Origin: Margaritispora aquatica
Lineage: Eukaryota; Ascomycota; Leotiomycetes; Helotiales; Discinellaceae
Direction: 5' to 3'
Assembly (NCBI GenBank): GCA_007644065.1
Contig: VJWN01000005.1
Location: 62,001-126,000 of the forward strand
DNA: 64,000 nt
The position numbers and the translations under genes are program-made. This document shows positions 25,524-37,024 of the stretch, piece by piece (position 1 is the first letter of the stretch; every line of letters starts with the position of its first letter). The notes under the pieces were generated by a model that was given only the letters and a program-made list of their open reading frames with translations, made no database searches and had not been told where the DNA came from.

Positions 25524-26866
25524 AGAGCAGTGGAATTTTTATGTATGGTTGCGATTTGTGGAGTTGCGTTGGTTTGGCTTTTTATTTTTTGGCATGGTGC
25601 TGGAGGTTGCATTTTTTGCTGTATGATAGACAGACAGACTTCTTTAGATGGATAGATGCGGAGTTGGTGGACTAGGTCAAAGTGCAATATTGGTATGATT
25701 TGATGCATTCAATTTCCAAGTCTCGCTACTTCCATTTCATGATACTGCACAATCTTTGGCAAGTGTCAAACACAGATCTCCTTTATTCATCAACCTCACT
25801 TGCTTACGCAGAACAAATCTGTGAAACATCAGCTTCACAACGGGACGGGATGGGATGGCACATCCCGGACGCCTTATGGATATTTGGGTATCTGAGTGAT
25901 CAATTGGTGGTCGTGGCTGGCTGTTCATGCAGACGTATCGGATCAACCGAGCCAATGCGCATGTTTGTCAACCACACGACGTTTTCTCCACATTCGTATC
26001 GTCAATATCCCAGGACGATGTTGTGGACTGAGGCTTCGTGATGGAATTTTGCTTTGAGGTTTTGCTTTGAGCAGTTGTGTCACGCGAGGATAAGGTGGTT
26101 CGATTTGCTGGGCTTTAAGCACCGTTTTCTGATCGACGAGCTGGAGGAAAGAAGTTTAGCCAGCTAGCTCTCGAGGCGGGTATATGACCTTCTCCGTGGA
26201 CCACAAAAGTCGAAAGTGATATTGAAATCCTGCATGTCTTGTCTTCCACCCCTCTTTTCACGCCTTATTTCTGCAGCCTGCTTCGGTACTGCTCAGCTAT
26301 GGTCGAAAAAGCAATTCAACATCTCGATGCGATGCCTTGCCTTTCGTGTTGACTTCTTTTGGAAATTTTGGCATCCTCTATGTGGGCAGAGACGAATTGT
26401 CAGATGGGCGGTGAGGCGTGTAGTGTGAAATCTCTCGACCCCTCGCCCTCTCCCCATCTCTTCGTATTCAGACTTCCTCAATCCTCATCTTATTACGACA
26501 TTACACCTTCATGCTGACTACTCTTGGAAATATTGTCTTACTCGAGAGTAAGCAGAGATATGGATTCGATGTGTTGTGAGGCGCGGGGTAGAGGGAGAGC
26601 GTACGATGGCGTCTGTGAATGTTTGAGGTACTTTTGTGAGAAGCTCGAGGAGGCTTGCTTACACACGGCACTTGGCGGTCTTGGTGGCTGTGGGATGAAG
26701 GTTGGAGTTGAGATTGAGATGAGTTGGGGTTTGGGATATAAGATGTTGAGAATTCCCTCGAGGATGTGCAATTGAACATCTTCATCATCACTCTCAGTAT
26801 ACAGCTCCTGATAAATATATCGCTCAACTGCAAATTCAAACACGGTAACAATACCAGCACTTCATC
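25524..26866. promoter_or_regulatory. Upstream region of tandem paralogue A, containing duplicated block
   Basis: No gene is visible. The block at about 25905-26045 is alignable by eye to about 27895-28040, upstream of paralogue B, so the duplication covers promoter DNA. Pyrimidine-rich sequence at about 26440-26480 lies some 400 bp before the start codon. Confidence 0.5.
25905..26045 (+). repeat. Duplicated upstream block, copy A
   Basis: Shares TCGTGGCTGGCTG, ATGCA, CCGAGCCA, CCACAC and TCCACA in the same order and spacing with the block at 27895-28040. Each lies about 0.8-0.95 kb before its paralogue's start codon. Confidence 0.7.
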
Positions 26867-27733
26867 ATGACGACCCTCGGAACTGTCAATGGAATCGACC
26901 TCACTACAACGGCTCCTCTCGCACAAGCCATATACAACTGGACAGCCAGCAGAGCTGTTACCATTGCAGAAATCCTCGCGATAGGTGGTGGTTGGGAAGT
27001 CTGGGCTCAAGTCGACATGTGAGAACCTCTCCCATTCACTCTAAAGACTACTTACATATCTCATATCCTTGGCTCGTTACACTGACAAGTATTTTCTCAT
27101 AATAGAGCCCTAGAGAGACGCCAATTTGCCATAAACAATAATCTACCCGCCAACCTTGTGGAGCGTGAAGAGGGCGTCTTCACTAAGTCTAAGGCCATGG
27201 CTGACTTTGCCGTCTTGGCTCCTGTTGCTGGTTGGCCTCGTCATATTGTTGAGCTCAAGGTCGAGTCGGCTGTTACAACTGGTGCGTCTACATTTGTGAC
27301 TAACTTTACTGGTGATGTGGATAGATTGATTGAGTTGCGGATGAAAGCGTATGTACACAGATCTCCTTTCTTTGCCACTTTCCATTGAGTCGCGTGGTTT
27401 CTCGCATCGTCAGCTAGGGTAGGGAGGCGAGTGAGTAGCTGTCGTGAAATTTCTAAGATTTACAACTCAGGGGGAATATCTGGGGGAAATTTACTCTCCT
27501 TTGCACCTGAATTTTCATTCTCTGGCGGATCGTATTGCTGACACTCCCACAGACCAAACATGGTTGGTGTCACTGGCGTAGCAATCGGAATCAGCTTCTC
27601 GGCTGAGGCCGACAGGAATCTCCAGGGTATCTTCCAAAATCAACCTGATCCACCAAGACGATTCCCAGTCCCGGGGTTCCCAGTCCAAGGACATACTCTC
27701 ATTGTTTGGGTTTATGCCCATACCATGCAGTAA
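26867..27733 (+). CDS. Tandem paralogue A, unrecognised family with D...ExK pattern
   Basis: I do not recognise the family. Exons 26867-27018, 27106-27348, 27553-27733; 191 residues, no signal peptide, no membrane segment. It is clearly paralogous to the gene at 28732. Shared blocks are GGWEVWAQVDI, the region MADFAVLAP, HIVELKVES, a helix DRLIEL and GVTGVAIGIS, and both proteins end with Val-Trp-Val-Tyr-Ala then Met-Gln. E44, D84 and E100-x-K102 have the order and local context (hydrophobic strand before ELK) of a PD-(D/E)XK nuclease-like core; that is inference from pattern alone. Intron 1 (87 bp) is absent in paralogue B; intron 2 (204 bp) sits at the same codon and phase in both. The stop overlaps a GTAAGT donor-like site. 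Confidence 0.78.
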
Positions 27734-28731
27734 GTGTACCTATGGACGATGAGTGCGGGATTGCAGATGATGTTGGGGGATGTGGAAAGATTTTGGAGAG
27801 AAGGATTTGTTCTGCACGAGTCTAGCAGAGGAGAGCCGGGTGTGTGTTATCAGAACGCTCTTTTTACTTAGAGAGGACTTGAGAGGATTAGATACCTTAA
27901 TCGTGGCTGGCTGCTTATGCAAATTTATGGGATAATCCGAGCCAGTGTGCGTATCCAAGCCACACAATATTTATCCACACTCATGTTTGTTTTCCCCTTA
28001 CCAAGACTAGGTTGTGGGTTAAGGCTTCACCGATGGCTTTGCCCTCGAGCTATTAAGAGAAAGGAGGTCCACCGCGCAGGGCTGAGCGTGAGTTGATTTA
28101 GACGATTGTGTCTAAGGTGCTTGAATTTCCGAGCAGGTGTAAGCGTTTCAATAAGGGTTACTCGTCCCCATCGGGGGTCTCGCGCAAGCCATGTTTTCAT
28201 GTTTCGTATTTCTGCATTGCTTGGGAAATTTCCATTCAGCCTTCTGTTGTTCAGCTGAGATTGGCACATCGACTGGCTTGCTGTGATGTTGCGTCTTTTA
28301 TGTTCATTGAGTGTGTTTCGTCGCTTGTCGTACCTCCCAACGAATAGGAGCCGAGAGATTCCTTTTCATGGGATGTCCCGCTTGCCGGTGGTGGTGGAGT
28401 ATCACGCGGTGGCTTGGGCGATGGCTAAGCTGTGAGCTTGATGGCGTTTGAAGGGAAGCGTATATACGAGTTTTTGAGTGTGTTCATTGTTTGAAGGTGA
28501 GAGGGGGGGTAGTCGAGGTGGAAAGTCCAGGTGGCTCGGGATAAGATATAAAGATGTGAGGATGTCAGTGAGAAGTCATATATCCTCAAGCACTACTACA
28601 AGAACACACCAACCAGACAGGCGTTTCTTCCACTAATTTCTTATATCGAAATAACTCCTCTCAACGACCTCATCCCACCATCAGCAAAACCCCACACCAA
28701 CAAACCACCAACACCTTCACCCCAACACACA
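27734..28731. promoter_or_regulatory. Upstream region of tandem paralogue B
   Basis: About 1 kb between the two paralogues, with the duplicated upstream block at about 27895-28040 and a CA-rich leader from about 28580 to the start codon. No separate gene is visible. Confidence 0.5.
27895..28040 (+). repeat. Duplicated upstream block, copy B
   Basis: Counterpart of 25905-26045; see that entry. The blocks are diverged but still collinear, ending in GGCTTC...GATGG in both copies. Confidence 0.7.
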
Positions 28732-29458
28732 ATGGCAGCCATTCAAACCGTCAACAACATCAACATCCCGCTCACCGCGCCCCTCACAAATGCAATCTAC
28801 GCCTGGGCCACCGCCCACACACTTGCCCTCCAAGAAGCACACGCCATCGGTGCCGGGAGCTGGGAGGCATGGGCACAGGTTGAGATCGCCATGGCAGCGC
28901 GGCGGTTCTGTGTCGCCAACGGCTTGCTGGCCGACACGGTGCAGCGCGAGGCGCGTGTCTTCGTCGGTGACTTGTCCGTTGACTTCGCTCTCATGGTCGC
29001 GGCCCCGGGGCATAATCTGCGGAGACATATGGTTGAGTTAAAGGTTGAGGGGAATGCGGTGGGTAATGGAGCGGTTGAGTTTGTGGCGCACATGCAGGAT
29101 GATATTACGAGGTTGATTGAGAATCGGGTGAAGCTGTATGTGGATTTTCTTTTGTCATTTGCTTGTTTTCTTGCTTGTTATTTTGGTGTTTGTAAATTTG
29201 GATGGATACTTGAGCTGTGGATCTCGTGGTTGTTTTCGAGAAGTGTGATGTCCTGCTTGAAAGTTGCTGATGTGCTTGTGTAGTTCATTTGTTGGTTGTA
29301 CTGGTGTGGCTATTGGCATCAGCGTCACTCAAGAAGCTGATCAGCATGCTCAAGCCATCTTCGCGAACCAGGGATTCATGCACGAAGATAAGCCTACGCG
29401 ATTTCTCATTCCAAACTCGACTATCGTGGTTTGGGTTTATGCTCAAGTGATGCAGTAA
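28732..29458 (+). CDS. Tandem paralogue B, unrecognised family with D...ExK pattern
   Basis: Second member of the pair. Exons 28732-29135 and 29284-29458 (intron 148 bp, phase 2, same position as intron 2 of paralogue A); 192 residues, apparently soluble. Conserved with A: GSWEAWAQVEI, VDFALMVAAP, HMVELKVEG, DITRLIENR, GCTGVAIGIS and the terminal VVWVYAQVMQ. E45, D84 and E102-x-K104 match the proposed D...ExK core of A, while surrounding residues have diverged widely, as expected if these positions are constrained. The 5' half has visibly higher GC at third codon positions than A. The stop codon again overlaps a GTAAGT. The start ATG is preceded by a CA-rich leader. Confidence 0.8.
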
Positions 29459-32458
29459 GTAGAGTGGGGGCAAAGAGATGAACTGTGTGGGATGTATGTG
29501 GGAGATGATGAATTGTAATGTAGAGTGATAAATAGGAAGGAGTATGGAGCAATGCAATGACTCGGAAATTCTTGAAGTTGTGTTGTCTTGGGTGTAAACA
29601 AAGCCTCCTGAATCTTAAGCTAAGCTAAGCGAGCCGTGTTCCGGTTCTTTTGCTGTAATTTTGAAAATAAAGCGATGAAATCCGTTCTTGGGGCATCTTC
29701 TGGGTTGTGAATCTATACAGGATGAAGTAAGATATAATGGCTCACTGAAAACGAGCCTCGACATTTTCTTGCATCATGTCTTTGGTAAAGCTTCATCCTC
29801 TAACAAGAAGCAGGACTGTACAAGGACTGATTGGACATCCACGACATTATCATATGAGAATGATGGTAATAAGCAGCTTTCCTGAATTGTTGCAGTCAGA
29901 AGAAAGCAGCCGAGAAAAGTTACATTGTTGGAATGATAAACCACGAACTATATCTGTAGCTGCTGCGAATTTCGGCGTGAAGCGATTCAGGGGTCTTAAG
30001 CGAATTTACCCCTTTTTGAATTCCCTATCCAATTGAAAAAGAGGTTTAAATTCGTAGAATCCATATTTGTTTTCCATTTTATCCCATTGTATAGCATTCT
30101 TGCAGTGCCGGTTCAAACGTAGCGGTGAGCTTTTGAAGAGGATTTAAAACTTGAATGAAAATCCAATATCTATCCGCACCCCACACTCCGCTAGTCCGTA
30201 ACCCGGCGGAGATCTCATACGCCACATGCCTCCAGCTCGCACTGAGAGTGTTTTTCCGTGCTCTCGCTGCTTGTCCCCAGGCAATTATTCCCTACAAATC
30301 GTTTCGAGCCTGCTGCAGCTCGAGACAGATGAGAATTCCTAACGAGGTAACTCGGCTACCCCTACATCTGCCAATGGCATCTTGCATCAGCGTTTCCTGT
30401 CGTGAAGCCCGAGGACGCCTTGCCATCTCGGCCTCTCAGACTTGATTTGTGATGGTCGCGGTCTCACTCACCTGTCCCGTTCCCCGACTTTCTGTGGACC
30501 AAACAATCGGTAGCGGACAGGTGTGTCCGAGAGCTGAAAGTGGGGTAGCCTATCCTATGGTAGACATCTCTTTTGAGCACCGACTGAAGGATGGATGGGG
30601 ATATTTAGCCTAGAAGGCAAATCATGTTACTGTTGGAAATTGGGTGGCTGAGCATTGCATCGTGATCCAACATCGGCGTTGGAAACATTCTTTGATTGTT
30701 AATGATTTTGATCTGGCAGCTTGTTTTGAAACGGTTTTCTTTTTGATGGTTGATTACCTTCCTTCTTGTGACTAGTAGACGTCATCCGCCGATTAGCGTA
30801 TGCATAGAGACATTCTGGAAGGTCAAGAAAATCCGTTAGTGTTTGGCCTCCCGATCGCGTGGGCTGAGAACTTGCAACAAGGTTCGATAGCCATGGTGGT
30901 CCAAAGAGTGCCTTAGGATGTTCCAGACTGGAACTTCCAGTGAAGTCAAGTCAAGTCATGGAAGGCTTCTTATTTCGGTATATCGACTACCCGGACATCG
31001 CTCTTCTATTATGTCCTTGACTTGGATTCGGAGCATTTGATTTCAAGTATTTAGAAGTTGCGGGCCGACAGTGCAGCCTTCAACGATACTGCAGAGTTGT
31101 GATAGGGGAATCCTAGAACTTGGTGTGTGTTCATGCACCCTTTTCGTCATTTGTGGGTAGTAGGATACGTTCCATTAATGCCAAATGGCTCAAAGATGCG
31201 CGATTATGGCCAATGATGAGAAGATCGCTGGTCTTCTGGTGTGCCATGAGACAGCGGCTATCGTTGGCTTCAATGTCAAATGGCAAGCCGTGATAGTCGA
31301 GAAGCCAACATAGCTCTCCTCCATTGCTCAAGCAGATTGATATTGCTGATCTGTACAACTCTCATCTACCCCACATATGTTCCACTGGAATTGGACGGAT
31401 CGTGGTATTCGGGACAGTTTGAGGGTGCATGACATGTCTCTTCCAATGAGGCACCCTTCTTGTGAATAATGAGAGACAGGATCAGCTCACTCGCGTGGCA
31501 CAGATGGGGCAGAACACTGTCAGGTTCGTGTGGGTGTAGAGTTGTAATTGGCAGGGTAATTCCTGCAGAGAGGCAAGGTTAAATGCAATACTTGGAGAAG
31601 AGCATGGGAGAGAAGTTTCGATATGCATCAGTTTCCGACTTGCGTCTGCATCTTGCCTGGGAGGTCGCTAGTCGCTAGCACTTCTAGTACCTGCAATCTG
31701 CAATTGGCATGGCTCTTGAGGTTGGCAAGATTATTTCCACAAATTCCCACTCTTTGAACAGAACTAGAGGAAGATACTGACTGACTTGGGGATTTGATAT
31801 TGAATGGTAGTTTCGAAAACAGATACTGTAGCACACAATGGATTCTTTATATGACAATTGCGAAACATTCAAAACAAATTAGCAGAGTTTCGTCGCATGT
31901 ATATGTATCTGTCTCGATACACTTTATAACAGTCAAAGTTTATATCCAGCTGATCTCTGGTTCTCCGGTTAGAGTTGTGAATGTCCACCAACGCCCCAAC
32001 CCCCCGTACAGTGGCCCTTTTTGGACAAGCTTCTCCACGCACGTCGACCAAGACTCCTCGAGACCTGAAGACCCTGCCGAGTCGACATTCTTCACTTCTC
32101 TCAATCTCTTCGTCGTGTTAAGTTCACCTTCGACTTCTTTCAATCGGTAATTTATTTGCAAATTCGAATCTGACAAACCACAACGATTGCCACGAGAAGG
32201 CTCCCATTATCATCCATTAGCAGCCTTACACCCCACCCACCGCACTCAACAACATCCTCCGTGTCCAAGGTCAATCCAAGATTCCACTCGAAGCTGGAAT
32301 ATTTGCAGACTCCGAATCGAATTGTAGGAACTCTTGGAAATCGCGAGAAGTATTGCGCACGAATGCGATTCGTATAGTACCCTTAACTATACTCTCCGCC
32401 GTTAAGGCAAGGCGTGGTAGACCTCAATCCAGGTATACTTGGAAAAGCAGGCGTCAAC
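29459..32458. other. 3 kb gene-free stretch
   Basis: No domain-bearing frame on either strand; short open frames look random. The right ~400 bp is CT/CA-rich and is probably the leader and promoter of the deubiquitinase gene. Confidence 0.5.
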
Positions 32459-34970
32459 ATGTCGTTCATGAGCAAATTCAAGTCGAGCGCAGGTGTTAGT
32501 TCAATTCCTAAACCTTTCAAATTTCCCGGGACTACTAGAGCGCAACATGGCTCGGGTGGGAGCTCAATGTCGCTGTGAGGATAACTTGTAATAAGGCTTG
32601 GCTAATACCGTGGAACACACAGGGCGCAACGATTTCAGGCACTTCACAGCCCTCGAACAAACATAAGAAAGATGTCGAACCAGAACCAGAAATCACACCG
32701 CTGGTGAAAATGCTGGCCAATGCTGGCCCAATACGTGATGATGGTACGGATAAGTTCTTCGGACTGGAAAACGTATGCCCTCGATTCCCGTTCCTATTAC
32801 AGACCCTGTACTAATATCGCTACCAGTTTGGAAATACATGGTTTGTTCAAGTCGAGTATTATGATGTGCAGGCCTAATTTTCTACAGTTATTGCAATTCG
32901 ATAGTACAAGCCTTATACTACTCTGGCCCTTTCCGAGAAAACGTCGTTAGATACCCACCCCACTCTCCCTATGACACTCCGAATGGACATCTCAAAATCG
33001 TTACACCTATCCGAGCGATACAAAATGGCGGGGCACTTGCTGCAGCGAACAAACCAAAGGGGTTGACTGCGGCAGAAGCTATGAAGAGGAGGCAAGCCAT
33101 CAACAACGGCCAGCCTGTAGGACCTGCGCCAGGGCAGCGACCAGAGGACAAGCCGGACTCCCCAGAGTATAAAAAGAAACATGCTATGCTGGCAGGACCT
33201 ATTTTGGAGCTCACTTATGAAAATGCAAGTGCATACGGAATGGAAGAATCGCCCTTCACAGCATTGAAAGATATCTTCATGGCTTTGATAGCGAACGAAT
33301 CCAGGACAGGAGTTCTGAGCCCTCAGAGATTCTTGGAAATTTTCAAGCGTGATAATGAGACTTTTCGGAGTTCTTTGCATCAAGACGCGCATGAGTTCTA
33401 TGGCATCATCCTGAATTCTGTCATTAGCAACGTTGAAACTAATGCCCTCAAGATGAGAGAGCTAGCACCTCCTAAGAGTGAGGATGGTATGGAGCAGTCT
33501 ATGAAATCAGCGGTTGCCTCGGCAGCTACAGCGATGGGACTCGGCTCTGGCACACGATCACCTGGAACTGGCTGGGTCCACGATATTTTTGAAGGTATTT
33601 TGACTTCAGAGACGAAGTGTTTAACATGTGAGACAGCATCCCAGCGAGATGAGACGTTTTTAGATCTTTCCATCGATTTAGATGAGCATTCCTCTGTCAC
33701 CTCCTGCCTAAGAAAGTTTTCCGCAGAAGAGATGTTATGCGAGAGGAACAAATTTCACTGTGATAATTGTGGTGGATTGCAGGAGGCCGAGAAGAGGATG
33801 AAGATTAAGAAGCTGCCAAAGATCCTTACTTTGCATTTGAAGAGATTCAAGTATACCGAGGATTTAACTCGTTTACAAAAGCTTTTCCATCGCGTCGTAT
33901 ATCCCTACCATCTACGCATGTTCAACACCACAGACGATGCAGAAGATCCCGATCGCTTATACGAGCTTTATGCTGTTGTTGTTCACATTGGTGCAAATGC
34001 CTATCACGGTCATTATGTGGCAGTGATCAAGACTCAAGACCGTGGATGGCTATTGTTTGACGATGAGATGGTCGAGCCAGTTGATAAGCACTTTGTCCGA
34101 AACTTCTTCGGTGATAAGCCTGGAACGGCATGCGCCTACGTTTTGTTCTATCAAGAAACCACTTTTGAGGCTATGCGCAAAGAGCAAGAAGCAGAGGGTT
34201 TGGCTGAGGTAGAGCTTGCAGCTGCGGAGGCTGAGGCACTTCTCAACAAAGTACCTAATGGCAGTGGTCCTCCGCAATCGTCATCATATGTCCCAAATAA
34301 GGCACAAAACCCCATCACACCTTTGGATGAAAATAAAGAATTTGTTTCTCTCGATCATGCTGCAACGGCGCCACCTACATCACCACCTGCTCCAGTGCGT
34401 GCTGCCACTGCCTTGCATCCAATTACATCTGCTATCCCGGCATTAGAAGCTACAAAGGTGAAGACCAAAGACGAGAAGGAGCGCGAGAAGAAGGAGGCCA
34501 AAGAGCGCGAGAAAGCTCAAAAGGCCGCCGAAAAGGAGAGGATAAAGGCCGAAGAGAAGAGGAGGAAGGAAAAGCACGAAGAGGAGAAGAGAGTTATGGC
34601 CCTCAGCAAATCAACAGCTGCTGCAGAAGAAGAGAAGAGGAAACGAGAGGCTTCCGCTGCACCATCCGATACCAGCAAGGAGAATGTCTCAGTTATGGCG
34701 GACAAGGCTAAAAGCGGTTTTGGCAGCTTGAACAGGACCAGCAAAGGCAGCAAGAGCATGAGCCGAAAGAGCTTCGGTTTCCTTAGCTCGAGCGGCAAAA
34801 ACGGAAATGGAGAGTTGAAGGAGGGCAGATCCAGCATGGCAAATGATGATACTGCCGTTGAAGGCGATGCGGGACCACAGACACCAGAGAAACATAGCAA
34901 GTCGACCAAGGATCGATTCAGCTTCGGTGGTATGGGGAGGAAGAAGAGCAACCTGATGAACAGTTCATGA
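32459..34970 (+). CDS. creB: Ubiquitin-specific protease, CreB type (Ubp9/13, USP12/46 group)
   Basis: Deubiquitinase that in Aspergillus acts with the WD40 protein CreC in carbon catabolite repression. Exons 32459-32494, 32623-32772, 32827-32840, 32888-34970; 760 residues. The third exon is 14 nt (FGNT plus two bases), and the catalytic Cys67 codon of NTCYCNS is split TG|T over the following intron. The His box YHGHYVAVI is near residue 440, followed by [12 protein letters not shown]. Zinc-binding CxxC pairs appear in TKCLTCET and [27 protein letters not shown] and [12 protein letters not shown] are near-diagnostic for CreB orthologues. The tail (about 570-660) is a highly charged Lys/Glu coiled coil, then Ser-rich. 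The 12-residue first exon is the weakest part. Confidence 0.93.
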
Positions 34971-36000
34971 GAAAGGCATGTACCGTGAAAAATGAGATAT
35001 GACTTCGAACACCATCCACGACAAATTCGAGCCGAGATGTTTGGTTGGAAAGAGAAGAACGAAAATTGAGGAGAATTGGAATACTTTATTTGGGGTTTGA
35101 AATGTTGAAAATTAGGCCGAGATTTTTTTTTTGGCCTCTGAAAGGAAGCAAGCAAGCGATATACGATCTACTTGGTCTACAACCAAGGGATATCCTGGCG
35201 TTTTTGGGGTAATGTCCAAGCTTAGGATGTATCATGTCCGGCTAAATGAATGAGAGCAAGCATGACACGGAGAGAGGGGAAGTCAAGGGAGAGAGATGTA
35301 TACATTCGCTAGCTTGTTGTGTTTGAATGTACTGCACGTAGAGGAGACAAAAGAAGGCTGGTTGGGTATGTGATGGATATAATGGTGTTGTTGTAGTTAT
35401 GGGCGGGTGATTGAGTGTTAGTAATGGGAATGGAAGAGCTTTCTACTGCGACATCTATACCGTCCGTGTCTGGGGTTTGAGTTCACTTCGTTGTGTGATT
35501 GGATGGATGGAAGATAATTAATGTGTAGCTTTGAGCCTTAGAATTCTGATGTCCATTATTGTCTTGGAGATACATATTGCAATAGTAGTTTTTGAGAATG
35601 CATCTTTTGGTCATTATGGATTCAAATGCTCAACGCATCGACGGATTGCCTCCTGCCTAGCTGTTTGTGCAGCAGCTCTGTATCCTTCAACGCCATGTCG
35701 CGCCAATGCCATGCCATACCATGCCCAACCAGACACCATGAAGCCGCCCTCGTCCCCAAGATGAACAACCCACAATAGTATCACCTGTACACACCGCCAG
35801 GGCCTGGACAGAGCCCGTCTACTCCAACTCCACTAATACGACACGATGCCCCTATTCTTCGTCTCCCAAAATGCCCATTGCTCGCTTGTCTGTTCACCTT
35901 CCAGGCTGCTCCATAACGTTCGTTCTTGCGCTTCGTATATTACAATATCCCCTCCCAGTCCTAGTAGTCTTTTGATTTCGGATTAGATAATCGAATTAGA
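34971..36000. other. Convergent intergenic region creB / YOS1
   Basis: 3' flanks of two converging genes; no coding frame is recognised. Confidence 0.5.
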
Positions 36001-36636
36001 TCAGCCCAGCGCTAGCTCGTAGACGATGATGAATGTGTTGATTATTATGAGTGGTACTGTTTGGTTTGTGTGTTAGCAGAGAAATTCTTCAATTCCAAAT
36101 TCAACTAGTGGATTGTGAAAGGGAAGGAGAAAAAGGAGAGGAGAGAGAGGTAGGGGGAAACGCACTCCGCATCAGTGTTCGCACGCTCGTCATCAGGTTT
36201 ATGAGCTTGCTCTTTATGCTGGCGTCGCCGCCTCCTCCACCGACTGAGGTTCCAAAGGCGGGTTCTGCGACGGCATTGGACCAGCCGACTGTGCTCTTGT
36301 TAGTTATGACTGTGGATCTCTCGTGCTTTGGTTGTAATGATTGAGAGGAGAAGCGCTGGTGGCCTGGGGGACATGGAGGTGTAGATTTGGTGACTGGAAT
36401 GCGTACCACGCGCAAGGAAACGGTCCTCGGAGAGAATTGCTATCGCATTTACTAGCAGAACGGAGACTGTGTGCGTATTAGCATATGTTCATCTATCTAC
36501 GTAGCAAGCTGCTCAAGAGCGCCAGGTCAAGCTTTAGCTTTCGCAACCTGTCCATGTCCTTCCTTGAATGCCAGCTGTCGCATGTATAGAGGAGTAACAT
36601 ACTGTATATCAGGTTTCCAAATGCGAAGAACATCAT
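36001..36636 (-). CDS. YOS1: Yos1-like ER-Golgi transport protein
   Basis: Small integral membrane protein of the Yos1/IER3IP1 family, which in yeast works with the Yip1-Yif1 complex in ER-to-Golgi vesicle transport. Four exons on the minus strand: 36636-36603 (34 nt), 36466-36407 (60), 36288-36166 (123), 36056-36001 (56); 90 residues, the normal family length. The product reads MMFFAFGNLIYISVLLVNA, then IAILSEDRFLARVGW, a middle loop with a Gly run, SIKSKLINLMTSVRTLMR, and a C-terminal membrane segment PLIIINTFIIVYELALG. SEDRFLAR is the family hallmark. All introns (109-136 bp) have GT-AG ends and agree in phase. No single exon exceeds 41 codons, so length-filtered gene finding misses it. 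Confidence 0.92.
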
Positions 36637-37024
36637 CTTGAGAGAATGGTGCGTGGGTACTGCTGGGTAGCTTGGTAGGTATGTGGTTTCGCGGTGAATT
36701 GCCTGGTGGTGAAGCTGGCGATGTTGCCAGAATTTGGGCGGGAGGTTCCGCTGTGGTGTCTTGGCAGTGACTGGGGCTTATTTTGGTTCCTGGGGAAGTT
36801 TGGCGATGATGTCGATATTGGTTTGTTTGAGAATCAATTGAAACTTAACTGCACTTTATTTGAGCGTCGCTGATCTGCTGCATGATAGAGAGGTAGGTGA
36901 GCTGTTTCTGGGTTTCTAAAGTCTTGAGGAGATGTGTTGAAAAGCTTGAATTACTCTTGCACACTGGACTTAAAGCTCTACCTAAAATTGGGAGCTATAA
37001 CATTGAGGACACGATTTAGATAAA
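36637..37024. promoter_or_regulatory. Shared divergent promoter YOS1 / ALG12
   Basis: 388 bp between outward-facing start codons of two early-secretory-pathway genes. AT-rich near 36840-37020; no additional gene. Confidence 0.6.

Noticed and set aside
25809..27815. 12 bp inverted match GCAGAACAAATC / GATTTGTTCTGC as terminal repeats of a transposon
   Set aside because: Single short match, no target-site duplication and no transposase between; probably chance.
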